From Euglena gracilis (Eukaryota > Euglenida > Euglenophyceae > Euglenales), in assembly GCA_039621445.1 (NCBI GenBank), contig CP154956.1, positions 33,453,437 to 33,517,436 of the forward strand: a DNA stretch of 64,000 nucleotides, given 5' to 3'. The position numbers and the translations under genes are program-made. Within the stretch, counting starts at the first letter, position 1; every line of letters starts with the position of its first letter. Shown one piece after another: positions 20,265 through 31,500 of this stretch. The notes below the pieces were generated by a model. The model was not told where the DNA came from, did no database searches, and saw only the letters and a list, made by a program, of their open reading frames with translations.

Positions 20265-20497
20265 GAAGGCTTCTTTTTAAGGAAGGTGACCCCCCAGGGG
20301 GTGCAATGGGCAAGGAAGGGTGGGGCACTTGGGGGGGAAACATGGTTTGGGGTGGGTTGTGCTATAGCACGCCCCCCAGCGCTGAAAACAGGCGTTTTTA
20401 AAGGAAATTTGCCTGAGTCGGCAGGCATTGGGGACCGAAACTGACCCCCCGCACCCCATAGCACAAGGCACTCCCCAGGGTTGGTAAAAAGCAGTCT
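20265..20497. mobile_element. hAT-like MITE, 233 bp, 8-bp target duplication
   Basis: Flanked by exact GCTCTCCA at 20257-20264 and 20498-20505. Ends GAAGGCTTCTTTTTAAG and TAAAAAGCAGTCT are partly inverted. It lies at the distal edge of an R1 copy. The interior shares GTGCTATAGCA-like and GTCGGCAGGCA blocks with 26230-26640. Confidence 0.65.
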
Positions 20498-22545
20498 GCT
20501 CTCCAGACCCCCCCTTTTTATTTGAAGGCCTTTTGCACAATGGAGGCCCTTTATATTATCCTGACCCAACTTTTTTGAATTTTTTTATTGCACCATGTGA
20601 GTGATTTTTTCACCGTTTTTTTTTTGCCCTCACGGCCGTGTGCACGGATCGGGGGTTATTACTTACTTGGGCAGCCGAAGTTGGTTCTGGGGGAGGGTGT
20701 TTTTTGGTGGGTGTTTATTTGCAATTGTAAGAGCATTTCCACCTTTTGCAGCAGCAAAAAGTCCGCTGCCTTCGCCTCTTTTCCAGCTCCTCTCCGCAGC
20801 CTGGTAAAATTGTCCCAGCACTCGCCCTCATCTGTCCGATAAACTGTCCGTCTTCCAGGACCACCCAAGCCGCCCAGCCATGTGTGCCGCAGCCACCCCA
20901 TTGCTTTGTTGACTGCCCTCACTCCTCTGTGGGGCACTGACTGTTGACTGACTGTTTCCCCCAGGGGTGTGTCCTGGGGGTGTTGGGGAGGGGGGGCTTG
21001 GCCAAGGGTGAACCACAGCGGCCGACCTGGCGAAATTTTCCCCTATTATGACAAGATCCGTGCATCTTGAGCCATGTTGACCACTTGAGTGTCTCTGAGG
21101 ATGTGTCACGGAAGCCACCCAGCAGTAACTGAGCAATGGAATGGCCGCGACGGAGCTGTATTGCTGATGTACCATACGTATTCTGCCACAAGACTGACTG
21201 CGCCTTTGACGCAGTGGCAGTCCCTATACCCGAGCAATGGGTGGGGCGTTGGAAGGTTTGGCTGTATATACCGCTGGTTTTCAAAACTCGACTATAACCT
21301 GCATAACCTGCTTCACAATCGATTCCCGTTTGTCTTCGTTTCTTTGTGTGCTGCACTTTGCTGTCTGTTCTTGATAGGAGCTTACATCCTGTGGTGGAGA
21401 TGGTTCATGGTCTGGCAAGCTCCCAGCAGGAATAGAAGCCCAACAGCCCAGTGGGGGGAGATGCAAACACCTTTTTTGTTTTCGTTTTTCGTTTTTTTTT
21501 TGTGTGTGTTTTTCAATTTTGGCGAAAATTTCTTTTTTTTGTGGTTTTTTTTTTGCGTCGCGTTTTTCGAGGGTCAATTTTGCTCCCCCCCCTGCAGTGG
21601 GTTGTTGCAGCCCCAAAATTAAAATTTCGATGAAAATTAACCATTATTTTCCTACCATTTTCCCACATGGCTGGAACTGGTGGTCTGGTGGATGGGCATT
21701 TTCAGTCCGGTGGGTGTGCGTTATCGGTCCGCTTCAATTGTCAGTTTTTGAACTTTTGGAGTCTGTTGCTGTCCCCCAGAGACGCTCAAGAAATTCTCCA
21801 CAGTCCTGAAGAAAATGTTGGGAAAACCATGTTAAGGAAGTGTCAACCCCCTCCTTTTTACCCTCCCCTGATAAACCCTCTGATTCCCCCCCCCCCCCCC
21901 GGAATCGGGGACGATTATTTTCGGCCGCAAAACTCCCCAAAACTGATTTTTTTTGGCAATCTTCATGTCTCCAACCATCATCGAAACTGCCATTTTGGAC
22001 AAAATTTGTCAAAAATTGCCTATTTTCGGAGGTTTGGAGGTCATTAAGGGGTCAGATTTTGACGAACAATTCCTTGACATAATCCCCCACTCCCCCCCCT
22101 TTGGGTGACCAACCAAACCTGATCCTAAAACCCTGAGGGGTTTACTTATAAGAGGGGGGTTTAGCAGTTGGTTGATTTCTGCAAAAATCAACATGGTTAT
22201 ACCAAATATCTTCTGATAAAGAGACAATAAAGATACAATTATTTCCCCCTCCCAGAATTCTCAAAAGTGTTGACCACTCACCACCACAAGCGCTGCCCAT
22301 GTTCCATATGACTCAAATTTGTGGTGCTGCTTCGAAGAGTTCCTCCAAAGGTCGCACCAAAAAAGTGTAAAAATGTTTATTTTGGGTGCTTCCATCATTC
22401 GTATTTTTTCCTGCTGTTTTTGTCAGGATTCAGCAAAACTGAAATGTACCTCTCGACGAAGAAATTTTTTGGGATGGAGTTTTTTTTGACTGAGATTTAT
22501 TTGTAACTTTGCTGTGTCATCCTGGGACTAGAAACGTCTCATTCA
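20498..22545. other. Intergenic DNA, no gene recognised
   Basis: Contains a unique-looking stretch at 21000-21460 with short open frames but no domain motif, and G/T-rich runs at 21470-21560. No exon was assigned. Confidence 0.45.
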
Positions 22546-22812
22546 CTACCGGGGGGGGGGGAAATTTTGCCCTAGAGAAAATTTGCACGGACAAATTTCG
22601 CGGAAGCAAGTCCCGCGAAATATTTCTGGACATTTTTAAGGAATTCCTCGAAATTTTTGTCTGTGTATTCCCTTTCAGGCCATTTTTGCTTCACAGAAAA
22701 AAAATCCCGCGAAATATTTCCGGACATTTTTAAGGAATCCCGCGAAATTTGTCGTCCGCAAAATTTGTCGCCGCAAAATTTCTCTGGCACAAAATCCCCC
22801 CCCCCCCGGTAG
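22546..22812. mobile_element. Small TIR element with G/C-run termini
   Basis: ACTACCGGGGGGGGGGG then AAATTTTG at the left, and CAAAATCCCCC...CCGGTAG at the right, are inverted. Inside, two direct copies of TCCCGCGAAATATTTCYGGA followed by CATTTTTAAGGAAT (22611 and 22708). It is non-coding. Confidence 0.6.
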
Positions 22813-24525
22813 GGGTGATTTTCATCCAGAACACTGATCTCAGATGGTCAAGGCAGAAATGAAACAGACAGAGAATGCCGCGTTCATTCTACCCAAGACA
22901 TGTTCCTTTTTTGGCACAGTATCATCCTTTATATGCCAGCAAGCAAGAAGGTATGTTATATCTACGAAGCTGACGTGGGTTTGTACGAGTATGGCCAGTC
23001 TCATACAGGGCCCTTTCTTGTGCCAATTTTTTAAAAAATTAATCTGTTGATTTTTTCTGTTCAATCTGTGCATAAATTGTAAAGTTTTTTCAGCTGGCAG
23101 AAACATTTCTTGTGATTGAATGTAGTCAAGTTATCAGTGTGATGTAACAGTCGGCTGTGCCAAATATGATTTCTTCCCAATGCTACTGCCCCCCCCCATC
23201 GAGTTGGAGATAAGTTGTAGGGTTAGGAGGGTTGCCACAATTGGATCTCCCAATTGAGTCCAAATTAGGCGAAAATGCGGTCTAAATGTGCCTCAATGCG
23301 GAATGAAATTGTCCGCAATCCAAATGTAAATTCGAACTTATCTTTAACTGAAAAATAATAAACCCAACTCTGAAACGAGAATGTGCCAAAAGTGGGCGAG
23401 TGTGGGACAAAGATTCATTTAACACCTGTGTGACCCCTCCCCGGGGGGGTCAACCACCCACCCACCCACCCACCCACCCAAAATCAAAATCGACTGAAAA
23501 CACTGAATTTTTTTTTCCTGCCCGGCCTTTGGCCAGGCAAAAACCTGACCCATTGTGTTGCAAGCTCCGGTTTCCTGTACAAAGCTGTATTGAGGATGTT
23601 TTCAACAAAGAAGGTCCATCAGCCCCTATGATGCACGACATTCCTTTATGTGAACTGGCTACAAAGCGCTTGGTCTGGCCAAAGCAGTGCTCATCGTTTC
23701 CAATGCAGTGCAATAAAAAAGCGATCAAAGTCAGCTCTCTTTTTTTTTTTTTTTTTTTTTTGAAAAAGTGCTCTCACTGGAAAGGTGTCCCCTTAAATGG
23801 CCCTGACGGCACCCAATGAAGCCATATCGCGTTGCGGTATGTTTCTGCCCCCTTACTCTCTCCTGCCCCGGCATCTGTTCCTTCTCCCTCTCCCTGTTTG
23901 AATTTTTGTTCTGGAATGGGATCTGCAGTCGAGCCAGAAACATTTTTTGTATTATTGTTCCGTCAGCGACACACGTACGTGACTTCAGACAGGGGACAAA
24001 GGCACCCCATGCCTTGATCTAGCAATCAGATTGATATTTGAGAAAATGTTACGTTGGCGACAATCACTGCACTTTGGCTTCAGCTTATTTGATGCTGGTG
24101 AGTTTGACAGTTGGAGAGCATCATCATCTAAAACATATGTTGATTTCATATTGTATGTTTGACCCAACTTAAGTGGTGGGGAATCGCCTGGAAAAAACCT
24201 TTGAAATCACATTGGGAAAAGAAAACCCTTGTTCAAATTGGCCCAATAAAATTTTTCTCATTGTGAGTCAAGCAGCACCAAAGGGGACCGTTGTGTTTTG
24301 TTTTTTATTTGCTTGTTTTTTTTGTCCACAGCAGACTTTCGTTGACACTGTGTCGTTGACACCCCCCCCCCCCCATGTCAATGGCTCATTTGGCCTGAAT
24401 TTGGCATTGCTTGTGCGCTGCTGTTGCTGTGTGTGCTTTGGAAAAGAGGGGGACGATGCCAGAAAGTGAGAAAGTTGACCAAGCTGACAAAAACAATGGT
24501 GACCCCAGCCGCCTTGCTTGGCCAG
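22813..24525. other. Upstream of first recognised HDAC exon
   Basis: The N-terminal HDAC exon (the usual YYYGxGHPMKP motif) should lie here or further upstream, but I could not find it. A frame ending GQRHPMP near 24000 superficially resembles it but lacks the flanking consensus. A long T-run lies at 23740-23761. Confidence 0.4.
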
Positions 24526-27500
24526 GTGACCAACTCCATTGTGAAGCAGTGGGGCTTGCACAAGAAGATGGACGTGTGTGCCCTCTTGCACTTCCGCTTG
24601 TCGTTTCTCCTTGTTTGCTTTTCTGTTTGGTTTCTTTGCCGTTATTCCGGCGTGCCCCCCTTCATCACTGCGATCTCCCCCTCCTGCGGTTTCATTTCGA
24701 CTAACATTATTTTTTTGAAAGCTTATGGCAGCCTCAAAGGCGGCAAATGCGTTACGGATGTTGCTCCAGATCCTGCAGCCCTCCTACGCCACTGCGGCCG
24801 ACATGAAGAAGTACCACCTGGAGGACTACGTCGACTTCATCAACAGCATCGGCCCCTGCGCAAAGGTGCCTTTCGCCCTTCCCTCCCTCCATCCATTGTG
24901 ATGGCTGTCTCCCCATTGCAGAGTCGCCGTCGCTGCCATTATTGACCAAGGCCAGGCAATTGCTTAAGCACTGACCGACCCCCCCCCCCGGGGGGGTGGG
25001 TGACTGGTTTTTTCAGAGTGACTGACTGGTTTTTGGCCTGGACCCCCTCCCCCCCTCCGGTGGTCGGTAAAAAATTGTATGACCAAGGCATTAAGGTCGC
25101 CACCGCCTCCGCAGGACGCTTCCCGCCGGGAGGGCTTCTCCCGCGAGCTGTCAAAGTACAACTTCGGCGATGACTGCCCCGTGTTCGACGGGCTGTGGGA
25201 GTTGTGCCAGCTGTGCGCGGTGTGTGACGCGCCGGCCTCCCGGCCCGTGTGCTGTGCCCTTCAATTCAACAGGCAGGGTGGCCATGGCCCTTTTGCCTCG
25301 CCACCCCCTCCGCACTTTGGGCTTTGGGTGGGTACCGGGACTGCAGGGCCACTGCCCCCCCACCGTCCCCCTGCCCAGGGAGGTTCCCTGGCCGCCGCCC
25401 GGCAACTCAACGCAGGCAAGGCAGAGGTGGCAATCAACTGGGCACACAGGGCTGCCTGGGATGGCCTGCAAGGCACTGCTTGCAGGACAGGGATATTCCG
25501 CAGGTCATAACCAACCTCCCCCAGACCTCAGACGATCTGAGCACAGAGGTCCGTGCGTCAATGCACATTCCACAACCACGCCAGGCCGCACGACATCGTG
25601 CGACATTGTGCACGAACAACAGGCCAATATGCAGCTCTGAGACAGGGCGGCCTACACCACGCACGCAAGTCAGAGTGCCGAGGGTTCTGCTCACACCTTT
25701 CCTTTTCTACTATTGTGTGCTGGCAAGATGGTTTTTTGTTCCCTCAAAAGTTTGCCTGCCAGATTGTATTAAAATTCTTGAAAGATTGACGAGGCGGCTT
25801 CAAAATTCATAATTTGCCACTTTCACTTTGGGGGGAACTTTGGGAGATATTGGGGTATTGACGCGTGTGCGTGTGCCTGTGCGTGTGCGCGCACTGGGTG
25901 GTTAATTTTAATTTATTTTATTTTTTAATTTGATTTTTTTGATGAAGAAGGTGTCTTCAGCCGTCTGGATTTATGATCTTGGAACTGTGCCTGGGCAGGA
26001 TACAAACAAGGGCCAAAGGTGCCAAGCGTAACTCTCTTCTTCAAGAAAGAAAATGTCTTTTCGTTGTTGCAGAAAATCATGCATCAGGACTGGGGGCATC
26101 TGGGACTCTACAGCCCCACGCTTCTTTTGGAGGAATTTCGCACCTACCAGAGGGGGGGGTGCTATGGGTACGCAGGCAGGGGGATGGGGCACTTTCAATC
26201 CCTGGGGGAGGGGTCGGGTTTGGTGGGCAGTGCTATAGCAAACCCTCCGATGCTGAAGGCGCCGGGGAGCCCGAAAGTGGCCATTTTCAAGGGAAAATTG
26301 GCATTGTCGGCAGCAGGCTTCTTTTTAAGTCAGCAGACCCCCCCCCCCCCCCCGGGGGGAGGGGGTGGGTGGGTGGGGCCCGGGCCGGCCCCCCCCCCCC
26401 CCCCGGGGGGGGGGGGTCCCGCGCCGGAGGCGCTGGGTATACCTTTTCGGCGCGAAGCGCCGAAAATTTTTGGAAATTGCCTTTAACGGGCCCGATTTTG
26501 GGGGGGGTCCCCGCCCCCGCCACCCCGCCCCCGGTGGGGGGTCCCGCGCCACCCTGGGTGGGTGGGGGGGGACCCCCCCCTCCCCCCCCGGGGGTCTTAA
26601 AAAGAAGCCTGGTCGGCAGGCACTAAGCCCCAAACCGACCCCCCTGGGGAGGGGTGCCTGCTATGGGCAGGCACCATTGCACAAGGCACCCCAGGGTTGC
26701 TAAAAACAAGATGGCTCCCAAAAGTTCAAAATTTACATACTGTGCTCGCGCCAAAATGTTCAGCATTTTTGGCAAATTGCCGGAAAGGACTTTTCTGGCC
26801 TTTTTTTTTGGGCAGGCATAATTATTTGTCGAGCCAAAACTTGCTCATTTTCGTCATGGCATTGCCAGCCCCCCCCCCCAAATAACTTTGAAGTGCCCTC
26901 AGGCTTTTTGTGCCCAAATAACTGGGAGGAAATAATCTGTCCAAATAACTTTGTCCACCCTTCAGAAACGAAAATTTGAAAATTACTCGGTTTTTTTTTG
27001 GAGAATCAGGAGGTGGTGGGCGCAAACTATCATCTGAAATGTCATAATGCTGTTGTCCGATTGTTATGTTTTCATTATATGAATAAAAGAGCATTTAGCA
27101 ACAAATTCCTTCAAGAAAAATTGTCAATCGGTCCATCAATGACATCAATGGCATTGCCCAAATAACTTTGCAGGAGATTGGGGGCAATATATTAAGTTAT
27201 TTGTTGGGCGTTTAGGTGGGAGGAGTCCCCACCCCTTTGGACATCCGGGAGGGGGGTACAAAAAGCCTTGTGGAACGGCGTGGGTTTGCTACGTGAACGA
27301 CATCGTGCTGGCAATCCTGGAGCTGCTGAAGGCGTTTTCGCGTGTGCTGTATGTTGACCAGGCTTTTGCTTAAGGGTTCGCAGTACCCTCCTGGGGGGGT
27401 CCGCTGGCAGGGCTAGTTTGTGGGATATTATTTTCCAGCAAAGTGCCGATCTTTCTGGGAACCCCAAAGCTTGCCAAAAATGCCCATTTTGGCCATTTTT

Positions 27501-28453
27501 GGCAGGGTGGGACAATATCCCATTTTTTTTTGGAAAAATATCAGCCCAAAAACGCATTGATAACCTCATTTGCACCTTGGCGCGCAGCACTGGAGGAATT
27601 CTTTTTCGAGTGGTGGGACCCCGACCCTCCCTCGGGGGGGAGCGGGGGTCTAGCTGGTGGCTTGTCCCCATGTGTTGCAAAATAGCCAGCCTGTGGGCCC
27701 CCCGAGGTCCTTAAGCAAAAGCCCGACGTGGACATCGACATCCACCATGGGGATGGGGTTGAGGAGGCGTTCTATTTGACCGACCGTGTCATGACCGGTA
27801 CCCCCTTTCCCCGTCCAGCGCGTTTCTTTTGGAACTTGGCATATTGTTTTGTTTGTTTTGTTATAACAACAGAAGAAGCACGGGGTTTTAGAACATGGTT
27901 TTGGTTATTGGGTTTGGGTTCACAAGCCAAAAAAAAATAGAAAATAATTTCGAACGCTTGGATTGTGGTGTCCTTATTCTGAAGAGGATTGCTTGGATAG
28001 TGAGGCACAGTTTTGTTGGTCCAACAGGTTGGACTAAGGAAATTACCCCGACGTGTTGAATACCCCATTGGGTTTCTTGGCATCAAAGTGTAGAATAATC
28101 TTTTTTGGAACGGTGGTGCGGTGAACGACGGTCCAAAATGCCCGTTTTTGGTTTCAGAAGGAAATCCTATAACTGATTTCAAGTGTTTTCTGAAGAAAAA
28201 GCCCCCAAATCGTCATACCTAGACTGTGCCTTTCTCCCTGTCGCCCAAGGCACAGGAGACTGACCCAGGGGGGTACCCAGGACACACCCCAAGGGCCAAA
28301 TTCTCCGGTTGCGCCGAAAATTTTGGCGATTTCAACAAATTTACCAAAAGTACCCAGTAGTCGCTTTTTCGGTCCAAAATCACAAATACGCCCACCCTTG
28401 GGGGTCCAAAAGAGGTATTGCAAAAACTGGCTCCTGCACCAGACATTTACCCC

Positions 28454-28504
<51 letters not shown>

Positions 28505-31500
28505 CATTTGTCTAGTGTAGTTTTCGGGCAAAAGAGCAATTTTCACACGTTTTTGGTAAAAATTGCTCCCGAATCTGCCAAAAATCACAATTTCGGGAGA
28601 GATTTTGTCGAAGTTTTTTCCTTCCGGCGCTTTGCGCCGGAGGGGGGGGGTTTATATTTGGGCAGGATTTCAAGGTCCTCAGGGGGGGTTTTTTATTTGG
28701 GGGGGGGTTTATTTGGGGGGGTTTTGTATTTGTGGGGGGGTTTACAACTCCAACCCTAACCCTAGCCCTAACCCTAATGAGGGGGAAATCAAGCTTTCGG
28801 AGTGGTCATTTGGGCGTACTCCCTTTAATTGAGGTCATTGTCATTTTAACAACCGCTCAATTCTTCTCCGCGATGTGCAATTTTGGCCCAAATGGCAATT
28901 CGTATGCAATACTTCAACTTACACACAAAGAAATTCATGTTGTGCCTTCTCAAGCAGCTTAGGGGGATCAGGGTCAGAACTGACCCCCGGGAGGCTTTAT
29001 ATTTGGAGAGTGGGGTTTCTGCTTCCTAACCCTGAAAAAAACAAGACCTCCCCAAAATAAGGCCCCCCAAGAATAAGACCCCCCTGCTGATTTTTAGTAA
29101 AAATACAAAAAGGCAGACCCGCCCAAACTTAGACCCCCCCAAAATAAGACCCTCCCTTGGGATTTCCCGAAAAATCTAAAAAGTAGACCCCCCCCTAAAA
29201 ATTTGAAAATGCTGCCAAATGGGTGGTTTTTTGGACATTTTTTCGATTTCTGCCCATGTTGCGTGTGTCAAAATTGGCATTTTTTTGGAGATTTTTTTTT
29301 TGCTCATTCCCAAAAATTGCCCCTTTTTGACCGATTTTTGGACCTTCCTGTGGAAAGGTTTTTTTCCCTTTTTTTGGGTCGGGTTTTACAGAAAGCCACC
29401 CCCCCCCCCAAAGGTTCCCTTTGGGATTTTCAGCAACAGACCCAAAAAAGTTGACCCGGGGTGTTGTTTTTGGGGGGTTATTCTTTATTGGACATTTTTT
29501 AAGGTGAGCTATAGAATTTCAGAGATAAACTCCCAAAATTTTCCAGTGGGCAGGCACTTTTTTTTTGCCTCCCCAAATAATGACCTCCGGTAGGCAGGGG
29601 GGTCTGATTTATGGAGGGGTCCATTTCATGGATTTTTGCTTGGACCGGTCAGGGGGGTCTTATTGGGGGGTCTTATTTTTGGAGGGGTTTACCTGGTTTC
29701 CAGTCCTTTTTGTTGTTTATGGCTTTTTGCGCAATCAATGCTCTTTTTTAAATTTTATTCCGATCCAATTTTATCGAATTTTTTCATTCATCGAATGTTT
29801 GTGACGATCTTCCTTGCGCAGAGATTTTCGATAAAATTTGGACTAGAATTAACAGCATTAAGTTCAGCAACCAAATTCTAACCACAGTTCTAATTGTAAC
29901 CCTAACCCTAGCTAGCCCAAACCAGCAGCCAAACCCTGCCCTGGACCGCAGAACCAGGCTTATGCTTGAGAACCCCAGGGGTCCACTGCAAAAATGCCTG
30001 TTTTTGGCAATGTTTGATTTTTTTTTGAACAAGGTCATCCAAAGAAAAAGCACATTAAAACCCCCTTTCCAAGGCACGCAGCGCCGGAGGATTTTTTTCC
30101 AGTCAGGGGGGTCTGGACCTCTGGGGAGGTCGGGTCTAGTGTGCGGTCTTTTTCTGGTGGCTTGCAAAATGCTGCTTAACGACCCCTGGGGGTTTTCAGC
30201 TCTGGAAAACTGGGCTCGCTGGAAAGAGGCTGATGGCTGACCCTCCTCCCTCGTCCCAGGGCTGAAAACTCGACCAGACTGGTTGAACCAGATACCCCAA
30301 AATCGAAAATTGCAAAAATGCCCCCAAAATGCCAATTGTGAAGGAATAGAATTTTTTTTAACCCAAAGTTTGCCCTCCCCAGCCCCTTTCCGACCAATTT
30401 TGCCCCATTTTTTATGTGTATTTTGCACCCCCAAAAGCAAAAAATTCATGACCGTCCAGCCCCCCTTTGGGCGGCTGGAAAGCAAAATTAAACTCCGAGG
30501 ATGGAAAACATTTGCTGGGGGTGGCACTCACTTCAGCTTAAGCGGCGCTGTGGTCTGACTCCCCCTTGTTGTCCGGACCCACCCATCCTTCCCAAACGCA
30601 GTTTTTTTCAGGCAGATTTTGGTATTCCCCCCGAAAGCGGTCGGCCATTTTTCAAAACAGAGCCACCCTCTGTGAATTTTTTTGTGCTTTCCCCCTAATT
30701 TGTGCATTTTTTTGTGCTGTTTTTTGAGGCCGGACCAATGCATTCCCAGCCTCCGTAGGGAATCAAACCCGGTGGCCAGATATTTTATCAACCCCAAATA
30801 TATTTTTTTCCATGGTTAGGTTGATATGTTGGCATCCTCGATCCACAGTGTCATTTCACAAGTTTGGCGACTTCTTTCCGGGAACTGGGGACATCAGCGA
30901 CATTGGGGTTCACAAAGGAAAGGGCTTTGCCGTCAACTTCCCTCTGAAAGACGGTATCAACGACACAAGGTGTGGTGTGAATTACATCGTGTTGCTATGT
31001 GCTGTTTTGCATTGTGTTGTGTTCTGTTGTGCTGTGTCGTGTTGTTTGTGTGCCAGGGTGGGTGGGCGGGTGGGTGGGTTGGTGGGTGTAGGTGTGGGTA
31101 TTTGCATGTACCTTGTGCTTATGTGCTTGTCTGTATGCGTGTGTGTGTTTGCCTTGGTGTCTGTTCTGTGTGTTTTGTGCACACGATCGACTGAGTGGGT
31201 GAGCGAGCTCGTGTGTCTGTCTGTCCGTCCGTGCGTGCATCTGCCCCTCTGCGTACCTGCCGGCATGCGCACGTGCGTGTTTATGTGTCTAAGCAGGGAA
31301 CAACTTTGGAATAAATGACCCTCCCTGGGAGAGGTCCAGCCAGCCGGCTGGAGGTAAGGAGCTGAGCTGGCTATGGATGAACTCTACTTCCTGTCCAGAG
31401 GCCCGAAGGGCGACTGGACAGCTGTTTCCCCCTCCCCCCTCCCCCCTGTTGGCACTCAAAATTTGGACAGAGAAGGCCAAATAAGGAGCCAAAAATGGAT

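Noticed and set aside
23980-24020. GQRHPMP reading as the missing HDAC N-terminal motif
   Set aside because: Only a few residues match, the preceding YYYG consensus is absent, and a stop follows immediately.
30740-30790. tRNA-like GGGTTTGATTCCC T-arm on the minus strand
   Set aside because: No matching acceptor, D-arm or anticodon arm could be folded around it.
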